In this document: positions 29,869 through 39,355 of the stretch, piece after piece
Layout of the letters: each line of letters begins with the position of its first letter
How positions within the stretch are numbered: position 1 is the stretch's first letter
From: Alysiella filiformis
GTDB taxonomy: Bacteria; Pseudomonadota; Gammaproteobacteria; Burkholderiales; Neisseriaceae
Direction of reading: 5' to 3'
DNA: 64,000 bases
Assembly (NCBI RefSeq): GCF_014054525.1
Contig: NZ_CP059564.1
Span: 754,357 to 818,356 of the forward strand
Program-made: the position numbers and the translations under genes
Notes under the pieces: generated by a model
Seen by the model: only the letters and a program-made list of their open reading frames with translations
Told to the model about the DNA's origin: nothing
Databases searched by the model: none

Positions 29869-30513
29869 TTACATGCCAGCAACCGAATCAATCGTGTGAT
29901 ACAAAGTGCGAACCAAAGCAACAAAAGCCTCTTTGTGCAGTTGTGGCGCACCGCCTGTTACCAAAATGTATTTGGCATCATTGATGTAAATTGGGAAGAA
30001 GGTCAATTCACTTTGCCCAGTAGGGTCGCACAGACCCCACGCATTTTGGTAGATGTTCAAATTGTTTTTAATCAACAAAGCGTGGCGTTCAGACAGGCGA
30101 ATTGCCTCACTTGCCAAAATGGCAACTTCTTCTGCCGCCTCGTGGTTAAAGCCCGCATTGGCAAAATAGAAACCATCTTGGTCAATCAACAAGGCTTTTT
30201 GGTTGTCCGACAAATGTGGCAACAAATCCTTCAAATCGCCTTCGGTAAAGGTGGTTTCGTTTGCTTTTTCTTCGCCATACAAAAATTCCAAGCGTTGCAT
30301 GCGATAAAGCAAGTTCAATGCCGCGCTCACATCGTTGGTTTCAGCCCATTGCAACAATTTTTCTTGCGTCAGCATTTCATTGCTGTCGGCTTTCAAAATG
30401 TTGGACAATAAAGTGCGGCTGGCACTTTCGCTTTTGTTGGCAATCGCATAAAACGCGCCAGCAGGGGTAATGCGCGGATACAAATTGGTTTGTAATGACA
30501 GTGTTGAATCCAT
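29869..30513 (-). CDS. Second roadblock-like protein of the GTPase operon
   Basis: The 214-residue soluble protein begins MDSTLSLQTNLYPRITPAGA. Residues about 20-95 are helical (a winged-helix-like segment, LLQWAETNDVSAALNLLYRM). Residues about 105-214 have a roadblock-like pattern: KALLIDQDGFYFANAGFNHE, a helix AAEEVAILASEAIRLSERH, then paired strands LTFFPIYINDAKYILVTGG and a last helix. This reading is by eye and less secure than for 29467. It lies 2 bases after the GTPase gene, so the two are almost certainly cotranscribed. Confidence 0.7.
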   Translation of the reverse strand: MDSTLSLQTNLYPRITPAGAFYAIANKSESASRTLLSNILKADSNEMLTQEKLLQWAETNDVSAALNLLYRMQRLEFLYGEEKANETTFTEGDLKDLLPHLSDNQKALLIDQDGFYFANAGFNHEAAEEVAILASEAIRLSERHALLIKNNLNIYQNAWGLCDPTGQSELTFFPIYINDAKYILVTGGAPQLHKEAFVALVRTLYHTIDSVAGM

Positions 30514-30515
30514 AT

Positions 30516-31055
30516 TTACACCTCTAAACCTGGGTCAATTTGAAACAACATGGCAGTAACCAGTTGTTTAACATCGTCTTCATTACGCGCATCAACTTCA
30601 AAAACGGGTGCATTCAAACCATGTTGCAACAGGTATTTTTGGTACACATCAATACCTGGCACGGCGCGAATGTCCATTTTGGTAACACCAATCACAACAG
30701 GCGCGGTTTCCAATAAATCAGAGAATGAATCCAAAAAGAATTTCAAATCTTTCAAAGGATTGGCACGGGTGTTATCCAAAAGCAGAATCAAACCCATACT
30801 GCCTTGACTCAAAATGTCCCACATGAAATCAAAGCGTTCCTGACCAGGGGTACCATACAAATGCACTTTGGTGTTTTCATCTAATTGAATCAAACCATAG
30901 TCCATTGCCACGGTTGTGTAGCCTTTGCGTACCGCCGTCATGTCCGATGCGCTGGCATCGGTTTGAATAGGGGGTTCGTCAGACAAGGCGGCAATTGCCG
31001 TGGTTTTACCCACACCCACAGGTCCTGTAAAGATAATCTTATTTTCTACTAACAT
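30516..31055 (-). CDS. Small Ras-like GTPase (MglA-like)
   Basis: The 179-residue protein has a complete G domain. The P loop is FTGPVGVGKTTAIAALS near residue 9, switch II is LYGTPGQERFDFMWDIL near residue 67, and the base-specificity motif is VTKMD near residue 125. TPGQE instead of DxxGQ is typical of MglA and related bacterial GTPases of this group, which control polarity or localisation. No membrane segment is seen. Its roadblock partners are encoded immediately downstream. The process it controls here is unknown; pili, motility or cell-surface polarity are plausible. Confidence 0.85.
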   Translation of the reverse strand: MLVENKIIFTGPVGVGKTTAIAALSDEPPIQTDASASDMTAVRKGYTTVAMDYGLIQLDENTKVHLYGTPGQERFDFMWDILSQGSMGLILLLDNTRANPLKDLKFFLDSFSDLLETAPVVIGVTKMDIRAVPGIDVYQKYLLQHGLNAPVFEVDARNEDDVKQLVTAMLFQIDPGLEV

Positions 31056-31076
31056 GATTCAGTACCTTTTTATTTG

Positions 31077-32291
31077 TTATTTATTCAAAAGTTTTTTCAT
31101 CAAACGACTGAGCAGACCGCTTTTCTTCGGTTTTTCTTCCTCTTCATCGTCATCATCGTCGTCATCATCATACTGATTGACGTTGTTGGGGCGTGTTGCC
31201 GATGCAGGACGCGCGGTTGGTTGCGGACGTTCAACTTGTACTTTGGCTTGTGTGGCTGTGGCAGAAGTGCTTTCGGCTGCCTGTTGCGTAATCACCAAAT
31301 AATCCGTTAAATAAGTTGCCGCAATGTAGTTCAAAATGTCGCTCATTTCCAAAGGCATCATTTTGTACAACATGTTTAAGCTTACCGTGGTTTTGGTCAA
31401 AAATGCCGACAAACGCATGGATTCAGGCAGCGGTGCCAAACGGGTTAAGTTGGGCCAGCCGCGCAAATGGAATAAAGTATTCGGATTTAAAGGGTGTGCC
31501 AAACGACCATTTGCCGTCCAAACTGCCACTTGCCACATGCACGATGTGATGGTGGCATTGGCGCGTTCCACAATGGGGCTGTCTTCGGCGATGGCTTTAA
31601 CCGTTAAGGCAGGGTTTTCTTGGCGACACAATTGTTGCAGCGTATTGGAATCGGGCACCCAAACACGTTGAGCATTGGGGAAAATTGCCAATACAGGTTT
31701 GTTTTCAAACAAAATAACCGTATCTTTGGGTTGAGCCAGCAATTCGCGGAATTTGCCCAATACGCCCAAACGTGGGTCAAAACGCGGAATGGTTACTTCC
31801 ACCGCACGTTGAGGTTGTGCGGCAGGCTGCTGTTGGGCTGCCTGAACCATTTGTTGAACGGGCGTTTGTTGATTGGGTGCAGCGCTGCGCATTTGTTGGC
31901 TTGCGCCACTGTGTACCGCATTGTTGGCACCAGGGTGTGCCACCCAAACGCCATTGCCTTGCATCAAGTTGCGCAAACTCAAAAACAAAGTGTCAAATTT
32001 AATCGGTTTAGACAAATAAGGCGCAGTAATGTTGGGTGGATTTTTAGAAAAGAAAACCACCACACTTTTGGGATAATCGGTTTTGGCTTTGTGCCATGCC
32101 GATACACCCATGGGGCTGTCTGCGTCCACAATGACCAATTCGGGTTTATCAACTGCGGAATCCGCACCAATCACTTGATAATTGGTGGTGCTGTGCATTT
32201 TGAATGCCATTTTAAACATGGCTTGTTGCTGTTCGTCCATTGCAACAAACATCAGCTTTACCGTTTTTACTTGTGGGATACTATTGTTCAT
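31077..32291 (-). CDS. Receiver-like protein with acidic tail, GTPase operon
   Basis: The 404-residue protein starts with a receiver-like domain (about 10-110): KLMFVAMD, an aspartate in ELVIVDADSP, VVVFFSKN and a lysine in YLSKPIKFD. The early acidic pair of a true response regulator is weak, so phosphorylation is uncertain. A Gln/Pro/Ala-rich linker (about 125-165) leads to an uncharacterised domain (about 170-345). The end has eight consecutive Asp, then Glu, then an amphipathic basic helix GLLSRLMKKLLNK that might bind membrane. It lies 21 bases upstream of the GTPase gene. The role is inferred from context only. Confidence 0.65.
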   Translation of the reverse strand: MNNSIPQVKTVKLMFVAMDEQQQAMFKMAFKMHSTTNYQVIGADSAVDKPELVIVDADSPMGVSAWHKAKTDYPKSVVVFFSKNPPNITAPYLSKPIKFDTLFLSLRNLMQGNGVWVAHPGANNAVHSGASQQMRSAAPNQQTPVQQMVQAAQQQPAAQPQRAVEVTIPRFDPRLGVLGKFRELLAQPKDTVILFENKPVLAIFPNAQRVWVPDSNTLQQLCRQENPALTVKAIAEDSPIVERANATITSCMWQVAVWTANGRLAHPLNPNTLFHLRGWPNLTRLAPLPESMRLSAFLTKTTVSLNMLYKMMPLEMSDILNYIAATYLTDYLVITQQAAESTSATATQAKVQVERPQPTARPASATRPNNVNQYDDDDDDDDEEEEKPKKSGLLSRLMKKLLNK

Positions 32292-32294
32292 ATT

Positions 32295-33761
32295 TTAATG
32301 TCCAAATGAGCCATTATTAAAACGTTGCAGTAATTGGCTCATTGCCAACACCACTTCTTCGGGTAAGGATTGAATTTGCAAGCGAAGTTCTTGCAACAAT
32401 TTTTCCAAACGCTCCCACTCTTCCGCACGTTCATACAAATCAAACAAGGCAACATACAATTGAGATTCTTGTGGGTAATCGCGAATGGCTTGTTCCAAAA
32501 TCTCCATAGATTGGTCTAATTGACCATACATCAACAAAGATTCGGATTCTTTCAAAGCGCGTTCGGCAGGGGTGCGTGGTTCCGCGTCCACATCGGCATT
32601 TTCAATGACCAGTGATTTGTGGCGGGCTTTTTTCACGCTCGCGCCCGCATCCAAAAAGCCTTGTTGAATGCCAATTTCACGCAAAACGGCGGTGTCGGCA
32701 GGGTTGGCTTCCAAGCTGTCAAACACGGGGTGGTTGCCCAAATTGTAGCCCCAGCCCAACATGCGTTCTTTGACTTGGCGACCATATTGTCCCAAGCTGA
32801 AATACAAATTCCACAAATGGCTGGCAAAGCCGTTTAAATTGTTGGCGCGATAATCAAAAGTCAGCGCGTCAATCAACAAGGCAGCAGGGCGACCCGATGC
32901 GCGAATGGCTTTGTTCAAATATTTGTTGGCGGCTTCGTAAGACAAAGAACCGCGCAACAAGCGCACACTTTGTTCGGGATTCATGAATGCCAGCACCGCG
33001 CCTTTTTCTTCGTTGCTGACTTGACCCAAGCCAGCCGAGCCTGTAACCAGCAATTTGCGCGACAACAAGCGGGCTGATTCTTCTTCCTCTTGCAATTTTT
33101 TCTTGTTGCGCATGGCTTTGCTGTTTTGTTCTTGTACAGGTGGCATACCTGTTTGTTCGCCAATTTCTTGGGCGGTTTGTGTTACCGTCCAGCCCAAGCG
33201 CGATTCAGCCAGCACGCGCAAGCCCAAGTGGTTTTCGTCCAATGCCAAACCGCGTTTCACATAATCGGTTACGGCTTCGGTAGAAAGCAGGGCTTGGTAA
33301 GAAAGCAGGGCGTTGGAAACATCATCAACGCGTTTGGCTTCCATCCACAAATCAATCAGTTCGCTGACCAAGGCGGTGTCGGCTTTGTCTGGATTGTTTT
33401 GCAAATACAGACTCAATGATTCGGCAGCCTGTTCAAAATAGCCAAATTGTTTGTAAACATTAAATTCGGTTAAGGCATCAACGTCTTGCACCGAAACTTT
33501 GGTATCATCAACAAATTGGGCAGAGGCTTCGTTTGTCCAGCCCCATTCGCCGTCTTCTTCTGCTGTTTCGCCTTCGGTTTCGGCTTGGTTTTCCATGGCA
33601 ACAGATTCAGCTTGTTTGGCTTTGTTTTTCTTGCCTTTGCTGGTTTTTTTGCTGCTTTGGGCTGCTGCTTTTTGTTGCTTTTGTTTCATCATCAACAAAA
33701 TGGCAATCAGAATAATGCCTCCACCACCTGCGGCAAGCATCATCGGATTTAAATCGTCCAT
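32295..33761 (-). CDS. Membrane-anchored TPR/FimV-like protein, first gene of GTPase operon
   Basis: The 488-residue protein has one N-terminal membrane helix (MMLAAGGGGIILIAILLMM) and then a Lys-rich and acidic linker. Residues about 75-140 (EFNVYKQFGYFEQAAESLSL, NPDKADTALVSELIDLW) and the C-terminal part (LLMYGQLDQSMEILEQAIRD, SQLYVALFDLYERAEEWERL) are tetratricopeptide-like, with a layout like FimV C-terminal regions. FimV anchors pole-associated machinery in other bacteria; homology here is only suggested. It heads the five-gene operon, and the next gene starts 3 bases after its stop. Confidence 0.65.
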   Translation of the reverse strand: MDDLNPMMLAAGGGGIILIAILLMMKQKQQKAAAQSSKKTSKGKKNKAKQAESVAMENQAETEGETAEEDGEWGWTNEASAQFVDDTKVSVQDVDALTEFNVYKQFGYFEQAAESLSLYLQNNPDKADTALVSELIDLWMEAKRVDDVSNALLSYQALLSTEAVTDYVKRGLALDENHLGLRVLAESRLGWTVTQTAQEIGEQTGMPPVQEQNSKAMRNKKKLQEEEESARLLSRKLLVTGSAGLGQVSNEEKGAVLAFMNPEQSVRLLRGSLSYEAANKYLNKAIRASGRPAALLIDALTFDYRANNLNGFASHLWNLYFSLGQYGRQVKERMLGWGYNLGNHPVFDSLEANPADTAVLREIGIQQGFLDAGASVKKARHKSLVIENADVDAEPRTPAERALKESESLLMYGQLDQSMEILEQAIRDYPQESQLYVALFDLYERAEEWERLEKLLQELRLQIQSLPEEVVLAMSQLLQRFNNGSFGH

Positions 33762-34023
33762 AATCCCTCCCTAAAAAAAACTGAACTGGGCAGCTTGATG
33801 TGTTTCATTATTAAGCCTATTCCTATTAAAAGTGTGTGTTGGTATGTTGAAATAAATTCGGATATTTTCCTATTTTATCATCATTTTTACATTGTGATAA
33901 AACCTTTTGTTGTTGCCGATGGCGACTTTTTGGAAAAAAGGGCGATTCGGTGTGCAAATAAAGTGGCATTTGGGGCTTGCCAAAGGGCGCGTTTTCTGTT
34001 TTAATACGTTTTTTACAGCGATT

Positions 34024-34099
34024 GGTTAGATAGCTCAGTCGGTAGAGCAACGGATTGAAAATCCGTGTGTCGGCGGTTCGATCCCGCCTCTGACCACCA
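34024..34099 (+). tRNA. tRNA-Phe (anticodon GAA)
   Basis: The cloverleaf starts GGTTAGATAGCTCAGTCGG. The anticodon arm is CGGAT-TGAAAAT-CCGTG-like, the T arm GGCGGTTCGATCCCGCC, and CCA is encoded. It stands alone between the GTPase operon and metE. Confidence 0.97.
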
Positions 34100-34106
34100 A
34101 ATTTTT

Positions 34107-34135
34107 ATCCCTGAAACTTTTTCGGTTTCAGGGAT
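34107..34135 (+). terminator. Terminator of tRNA-Phe
   Basis: Eleven-base arms ATCCCTGAAAC and GTTTCAGGGAT enclose the loop TTTTTCG and are followed by five T. Confidence 0.9.
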
Positions 34136-34151
34136 TTTTGCATTTCAGGCT

Positions 34152-34303
34152 GAAACCTTTGCAAAACTCGGTTCGTAGGGGCAGATTTCATATCTGCCCC
34201 GTTTGGGTTTGCAGAAATTTTCATTTTTATCAATAAATTGAAAAAAGGGCGGATATGAAATCCGCCCCTACGTTAGTTTAAAAGTGGGTTTTGCAAAGGT
34301 TTC
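34152..34303. repeat. Intact R2 element between tRNA-Phe and metE
   Basis: The ends are GAAACCTTTGCAAAAC and its exact complement. The body is uninterrupted and in the same orientation as the copy at 23563. Confidence 0.8.
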
Positions 34304-34361
34304 AGGCTGCCTGAAAAAGGTTTTCCCCCTTTCAGGCAGCCTGTTTTTCACTTCACATCAA

Positions 34362-36644
34362 TTATTTTGATGTGTTCAATTCTGTGCGCAATTTTTGGGT
34401 TACGCTCATCATTTTTTCGAGTTGCTCAATGGTTTCCGTCCAACCGCGTGTTTTCAAACCGCAGTCGGGGTTTACCCACAAACGCTCAACGGGCACCACA
34501 TTCATTGCTTTACGCAACAGGTGTTCAATTTCACTTTCTGCTGGCACGCGTGGGCTGTGAATGTCGTACACGCCTGGACCGATGTCGTTGGGGTATTTGA
34601 ATTCGCCAAATGCGGTAAGCAAATCCATGTCGGAACGTGAAGTTTCAATGGTAATCACGTCCGCGTCCATGCTGGCAATGGCGGGCAAAATGTCGTTGAA
34701 CTCGGAATAGCACATGTGGGTGTGGATTTGCGTGCTGTCTTCTGCGCCTGTTGATGACAAGCGGAAGGCTTCGCAAGCCCAATCCAAGTATTCATTCCAT
34801 TGTGATTTTTTCAATGGCATGGCTTCGCGGATTGCGGGTTCGTCAATTTGAATGACTTTAATGCCTGCTTTTTCCAAATCCAACACTTCATCGTTCAGAG
34901 CCAAAGCGATTTGTTTTGCCACCACGCTCAAAGGCACATCATCGCGCACAAACGACCATTTGAACATGGTAACAGGACCTGTCAGCATGCCTTTCATGGG
35001 GCGTTTGGTCAAAGATTGGGCGTAGGAAGACCAGTAAACCGTCATTGGGTTGGGGCGAGACACATCACCGAAAATGATGGGCGGTTTCACGCAGCGTGAG
35101 CCGTAAGATTGTACCCAACCAAATTGCGTAAAGCAGTAGCCTGCCAACTGTTCGCCAAAGTATTCCACCATGTCGTTGCGTTCGGCTTCGCCGTGTACGG
35201 GTACGTCTAATTGCAATTTTTCTTGAATTTCAACGCAGTAGGCAATTTCTTTTTTCATTGCCGCATCATAATCAGCCGCAGACAATTCGCCTTTTTTGAA
35301 TGCGGCACGCGCAGCGCGGATTTCAGCCGTTTGTGGGAATGAGCCGATGGTGGTGGTGGGCAAAATGGGCAATTTCATCCATTCTTGTTGCGCTTTGATG
35401 CGCGTTGCGAATGGCGATTTGCGTTGGTCTGCACCAGCAGGCAGGCTTTCCAAACGTGCTTGTACGGCAGCGTTGTGGATTTTTTTGTTGGTGGCGCGGT
35501 CGGCGGCGGCTTCGTCAGAGACTTTTAAGGCAGCCTGAACGCTGTCTTTGCCGTGTTCCAGAGCTTGTTTGATGATGCCCAATTCCACCAATTTTTGGGC
35601 GGCAAATGCCATCCAGTTTTTGATTTCGGGGTCAAGTTTTTCTTCCACCGCCAAATCTTGTGGGCTGTGCAACAATGAGCAGCTTGGCGCAATCCACAAA
35701 TTGTTGCCAAAAATTTCTTTTACAGGCTGCAAAGTGTCGATGATTTTGGTCAAATTCGCTTTCCACACATTGCGACCGTCCACCAAGCCGATGGACAATA
35801 CTTTGCTGCTGGGGTAGTGGTCGGCAAAGGTTTCCAGTTGTGGGTAATCGCGCACGCAGTCAATGTGTACACCGTGTACAGGCAGGCTGCTCAACAATTT
35901 AACGTGTTCGCCCACGCCAGCGAAGTAAGTGCCGATGATGATGCGAACGCCTGTGTTGGTCAATTCTTGGTACACTTCGGGGAAGGCGTTTGTCCAAGCC
36001 TCGCCAGCGTCCACCGCCAAAATGGGTTCGTCAATTTGAATCCAATCCACGCCTTCGGCAGCCAATTCGCGCAATAATTGTGCATAAACAGGCAGCAATT
36101 TGGGCAACAAGGTTTTGATGGTGCAACCAAATTCTTCTTTTTTCTTACCCAACCACAACAAAGTCAAAGGACCAACCAAAGTGGGTTTGATGTCATAACC
36201 CTGTGCTTTGGCTTCTTTGATTTGTGCGATTAAACGCGCAGAATGTGCCGAAAATTCGGTGTTGGCATACCATTCGGGTACGATGTAGTGGTAGTTGGTG
36301 TCAAACCATTTGGTCATTTCCATGGCAAATTGGGTGGCGTTGCCGCGACCGAGTTGGAAATACTGTTCCAAAGTCAAATTGGCAGGGTCAAAGCCGAAAC
36401 GTTTGGGGATTGCGCCAACCGCACACAACAAATCCAACACATGGTCATAGAAAGAAAAATCGCCCACAGGCAGCAAATCGGCACCTGCGGCTTTTTGGGT
36501 TGCCCAGTTCAAACGGCGGATTTCAGCCGCCACTTCTTGCAATTCGGCTTCGCTTTTTGCGCCTTTCCAAAAGGCTTCTACGGCAAATTTCAATTCGCGT
36601 TTTGCGCCCACGCGAGGGTAACCAGATAAGTGAAATGTGTTCAT
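34362..36644 (-). CDS. metE: Cobalamin-independent methionine synthase
   Basis: MetE transfers a methyl group from methyltetrahydropteroyl-triglutamate to homocysteine to make methionine. The start at 36644, after GGAG, gives [20 protein letters not shown] and 760 residues, the family length; an upstream in-frame extension is not homologous. The C-terminal half holds the zinc site: His and Cys in [12 protein letters not shown], Glu in [12 protein letters not shown] and Cys in [12 protein letters not shown]. The N-terminal half is the duplicated barrel. It is transcribed away from nuoA and a MetR-like box lies upstream. Confidence 0.96.
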   Translation of the reverse strand: MNTFHLSGYPRVGAKRELKFAVEAFWKGAKSEAELQEVAAEIRRLNWATQKAAGADLLPVGDFSFYDHVLDLLCAVGAIPKRFGFDPANLTLEQYFQLGRGNATQFAMEMTKWFDTNYHYIVPEWYANTEFSAHSARLIAQIKEAKAQGYDIKPTLVGPLTLLWLGKKKEEFGCTIKTLLPKLLPVYAQLLRELAAEGVDWIQIDEPILAVDAGEAWTNAFPEVYQELTNTGVRIIIGTYFAGVGEHVKLLSSLPVHGVHIDCVRDYPQLETFADHYPSSKVLSIGLVDGRNVWKANLTKIIDTLQPVKEIFGNNLWIAPSCSLLHSPQDLAVEEKLDPEIKNWMAFAAQKLVELGIIKQALEHGKDSVQAALKVSDEAAADRATNKKIHNAAVQARLESLPAGADQRKSPFATRIKAQQEWMKLPILPTTTIGSFPQTAEIRAARAAFKKGELSAADYDAAMKKEIAYCVEIQEKLQLDVPVHGEAERNDMVEYFGEQLAGYCFTQFGWVQSYGSRCVKPPIIFGDVSRPNPMTVYWSSYAQSLTKRPMKGMLTGPVTMFKWSFVRDDVPLSVVAKQIALALNDEVLDLEKAGIKVIQIDEPAIREAMPLKKSQWNEYLDWACEAFRLSSTGAEDSTQIHTHMCYSEFNDILPAIASMDADVITIETSRSDMDLLTAFGEFKYPNDIGPGVYDIHSPRVPAESEIEHLLRKAMNVVPVERLWVNPDCGLKTRGWTETIEQLEKMMSVTQKLRTELNTSK

Positions 36645-36736
36645 AGCAAATGCTCCATCATCATTTAGATTAACCAAAAACGTGATAATCGCTGTTTTTT
36701 TACATGAATGCAACTGCTAATTTTGTGTTTTGTGAA

Positions 36737-36749
36737 TGAAATTGATTCA
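36737..36749 (-). promoter_or_regulatory. Candidate MetR-binding site upstream of metE
   Basis: TGAAATTGATTCA fits the MetR consensus TGAA-N5-TTCA and lies about 93 bases upstream of the metE start. MetR activates metE in enteric bacteria with homocysteine as signal. No metR gene is in the window, so the link is inferred. Confidence 0.4.
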
Positions 36750-36919
36750 TGTGGTGGGGTTTTTCAGGCAGCCTGAAAGCCCAGTTTTTTGCGAATGGGA
36801 ATTTTTATCATTTAAAAAATTGATATGCTTAAATATTTTTAAATCGGCAACTTTTAAACTCGCCCAAAAGGGTTTAAAATGGCGCGTTACAAAAATTTAC
36901 TTTTGAAATGCGGTCAATC

Positions 36920-37288
36920 ATGTTGGCAAACTATTTTCCCGTTTTGATTTTTCTCATCATTGGTTTGGTGGCAGGCATAGCGTTTATTGTGTTGGGCAAT
37001 TTGCTCGGGCCCAAACGTCACTACCACGAAAAAGACACACCCTTTGAATGCGGCTTTGAAGCCTTTGAAAACGCGCGCATGAAATTTGATGTGCGCTATT
37101 ATTTGGTGGCGATTTTGTTCATTTTGTTTGATTTGGAAGTCGCTTTTATGATTCCGTGGGCGGTGGTATTTAAAGATTTGATGGCGGAAACGGGCGCGTA
37201 TGCGTTTTGGTCTATGTTGGTGTTCATTGTCGTTTTGACGGTGGGCTTTGTTTATGAATGGAAAAAAGGTGCGCTGGAATGGGAATAG
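36920..37288 (+). CDS. nuoA: NADH-quinone oxidoreductase subunit A
   Basis: NuoA is a membrane subunit of complex I at the joint of the peripheral and membrane arms. The start at 36920 gives [20 protein letters not shown] and 122 residues; an ATG four codons earlier is possible. There are three membrane helices, with the conserved loop [20 protein letters not shown] after the first and [12 protein letters not shown] in the second. It opens the nuo operon; its last codons overlap nuoB. Confidence 0.96.
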   Translation: MLANYFPVLIFLIIGLVAGIAFIVLGNLLGPKRHYHEKDTPFECGFEAFENARMKFDVRYYLVAILFILFDLEVAFMIPWAVVFKDLMAETGAYAFWSMLVFIVVLTVGFVYEWKKGALEWE

Positions 37289-37758
37289 AAGGCGTTTTAA
37301 ATAAAGGTTTCGTTACCGCCAGCGCGGACACCGTTTTGAATTATGTGCGTACAGGCTCTTTGTGGCCTGTTACCTTTGGTTTGGCGTGCTGCGCGGTGGA
37401 GATGATGCACGCGGGCATGGCACGTTATGACCTTGACCGCTTTGGGATTATTTTCCGCCCATCGCCACGCCAGTCGGATTTGATGATTGTGGCTGGCACT
37501 TTGTGCAACAAAATGGCACCCGCCTTGCGCCGCGTTTACGACCAAATGGCAGAACCGCGTTGGGTGTTGTCTATGGGTTCGTGCGCCAATGGGGGTGGCT
37601 ATTATCACTATTCCTATTCGGTGGTGCGTGGCTGCGACCGCATTGTGCCTGTTGATGTGTATGTACCAGGTTGTCCGCCCACTGCGGAGGCTTTGTTGTA
37701 TGGCTTGATTCAGTTGCAGGGCAAAATTAAGCGGACTTATACGATTGCGCGACATTAA
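37279..37758 (+). CDS. nuoB: NADH-quinone oxidoreductase subunit B
   Basis: NuoB carries iron-sulphur cluster N2, which passes electrons to ubiquinone. The start at 37279 ([20 protein letters not shown]) overlaps the nuoA stop by 10 bases and gives 159 residues. Cluster ligands are the adjacent cysteines in [13 protein letters not shown], one in [12 protein letters not shown] and one in [12 protein letters not shown]. In most genomes nuoC follows directly; here two accessory genes intervene. Confidence 0.97.
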   Translation: MGIEGVLNKGFVTASADTVLNYVRTGSLWPVTFGLACCAVEMMHAGMARYDLDRFGIIFRPSPRQSDLMIVAGTLCNKMAPALRRVYDQMAEPRWVLSMGSCANGGGYYHYSYSVVRGCDRIVPVDVYVPGCPPTAEALLYGLIQLQGKIKRTYTIARH

Positions 37759-37798
37759 GATTTTTTTCAGGCTGCCTGAAAGCATAAAGGTGTATTAA

Positions 37799-38230
37799 AT
37801 GAACGAATTGCAACAATTATTAGACCGCCAAGCCCTACGCGATGTGGTGGATACCTTTTCCAATTTGGCGGACGAATGGCGCATTCACGACCAAGTTGTG
37901 CAACTGTTTACCTCCGATGCGGTTGTGAACACGCATATTGGCGGTCAACTGGTTTATGAAATGCAAGGTCATGAGCAAATTGAGCAGGTATTTACCGATT
38001 TTACCAAGCAATTCAAAACGATGTATCACGCCAATGGTCAGCATACGGTTACGTTTCACAGCGAAACGACTGCCAGCGCGGTGCTGTATTGCATGGTGAA
38101 ATTGGCAAATGAAACCGAAATTCAAACGCATTCCGTTCGCTATCTTGATGATTTTGTTAAACAAGACGGTAAGTGGCTGATTGCCAAGCGCGTTGCCCAT
38201 TTTATGATTAGCGAAAGCCATTCGCTTTAA
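37799..38230 (+). CDS. NTF2/SnoaL-like protein inserted in the nuo operon (1)
   Basis: The 143-residue protein begins MNELQQLLDRQALRDVVDTF and has the cone-shaped NTF2/SnoaL pattern: N-terminal helices, then alternating strands (QHTVTFHSETTASAVLYCMV, ETEIQTHSVRYLDDFV) ending DGKWLIAKRVAHFMIS. Such proteins include small hydrolases, isomerases and binding proteins; no substrate can be named. It is in the same direction as nuoB and nuoC, behind an uptake word. Confidence 0.72.
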   Translation: MNELQQLLDRQALRDVVDTFSNLADEWRIHDQVVQLFTSDAVVNTHIGGQLVYEMQGHEQIEQVFTDFTKQFKTMYHANGQHTVTFHSETTASAVLYCMVKLANETEIQTHSVRYLDDFVKQDGKWLIAKRVAHFMISESHSL

Positions 38231-38275
38231 TTGTGCGGCGAGCATTTCAGGCAGCCTGAAAAGATTTTTCAGATA

Positions 38276-38647
38276 ATGAAAGCCATGATGATGACGGAAC
38301 AGGCGATTATTGAAAAAATTTTTGACGATTACATGAATGCGGTCATTCAAGCCGATTTTGAGACCATTCGCCAACTGTGCGATAAAAATTTGACGCTTAC
38401 CCATGTAACGGGTTATGTGCAGCCATTAGAAGATTTTTTGGCATACATTCATCATGGCACATTCCATTATTTTTCTTATGAAAAACAGATTTGCCGCATT
38501 ACCATCAACGGCAATCAAGCCGAAATGTATGTAAAAGGGCAAACCGATGCAGAAATTTATGGTACACGCAAAATTTGGCAAATCGGTCAAACCCTGTCAT
38601 TTGCCAAACAGAAACAAACATGGCAAATCATGAAAATTGTGGTGTAG
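38276..38647 (+). CDS. NTF2/SnoaL-like protein inserted in the nuo operon (2)
   Basis: The likely start at 38276 gives 123 residues (MKAMMMTEQAIIEKIFDDYM); MMM offers several starts. Its pattern is also NTF2-like: helices up to VIQADFETIRQLCDKNLTLT, then LEDFLAYIHHGTFHYFSYEK and strands ending KQTWQIMKIVV. It resembles DUF4440/SnoaL-type proteins and may be a distant relative of its neighbour, but sequence identity is not obvious. An R3 repeat separates it from nuoC. Confidence 0.68.
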   Translation: MKAMMMTEQAIIEKIFDDYMNAVIQADFETIRQLCDKNLTLTHVTGYVQPLEDFLAYIHHGTFHYFSYEKQICRITINGNQAEMYVKGQTDAEIYGTRKIWQIGQTLSFAKQKQTWQIMKIVV

Positions 38648-38671
38648 CCGTTTTTCAGGCAGCCTGAAAAA

Positions 38672-38742
38672 GTAGGGTGCATCTTGATGCACCATATTAA
38701 CACATTGATTTAATTGATTTGGTGCAACAACTTGCACCCTAC
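38672..38742. repeat. R3 repeat before nuoC
   Basis: GTAGGGTGC...GCACCCTAC inverted ends enclose short hairpins related to TGCAACAAGTTGCA. It ends about 25 bases before the nuoC start and would form a hairpin in the operon mRNA. Confidence 0.7.
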
Positions 38743-38767
38743 GAAAAAGATAAACTGGGAACGAAAA

Positions 38768-39355
38768 ATGCACGTTATTGATTTACAGGCAGCCTGCACC
38801 GAAATTTTGGGCGAAAAAGCCAGCAAAATCAGCTTGGCATTTGACGAAATCACCGTTGAATGCCAGCCTGAACACTATTTGGACATCATGACCACCTTGC
38901 GCGACCACCCCGAATTGCATTTTGAAAGTTTGGTGGATTTGTGCGGTGTGGATTACAGCACCTACAAAAACCAAGTGTGGCACGGCAAACGCTTTGCGGT
39001 GGTCAGCAACTTGGTTTCCGTGAAAAACAATCAGCGCATTCGCGTGCGCGTGTGGGCGCAAGACGACCATCTGCCCATGGTGGAAACCGTTACCCCCATT
39101 TACAACAGCGCAGATTGGTATGAGCGTGAAGCCTTTGATATGTATGGCATTATTTTCAATCATCACCCCGATTTGCGCCGCATTTTGACCGACTACGGTT
39201 TTGTCGGACACCCATTCCGCAAAGATTTCCCCATTTCAGGTCATGTGGAAATGCGTTACGATGAAAATGAAAAATGCGTGGTTTATCAACCTGTTACCAT
39301 TGAGCCGCGTGAAATCACACCGCGCATAGTACGCGAGGAGAACTACGGTGGCTAA
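38768..39355 (+). CDS. nuoC: NADH-quinone oxidoreductase subunit C
   Basis: NuoC is a peripheral-arm subunit holding NuoB and NuoD together. The start at 38768, after GGGAACG, gives [20 protein letters not shown] and 195 residues. The signatures [20 protein letters not shown] and [16 protein letters not shown] are diagnostic. It is separate from nuoD, unlike the fused NuoCD of E. coli. The upstream in-frame extension to 38714 is repeat DNA. Confidence 0.96.
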   Translation: MHVIDLQAACTEILGEKASKISLAFDEITVECQPEHYLDIMTTLRDHPELHFESLVDLCGVDYSTYKNQVWHGKRFAVVSNLVSVKNNQRIRVRVWAQDDHLPMVETVTPIYNSADWYEREAFDMYGIIFNHHPDLRRILTDYGFVGHPFRKDFPISGHVEMRYDENEKCVVYQPVTIEPREITPRIVREENYGG

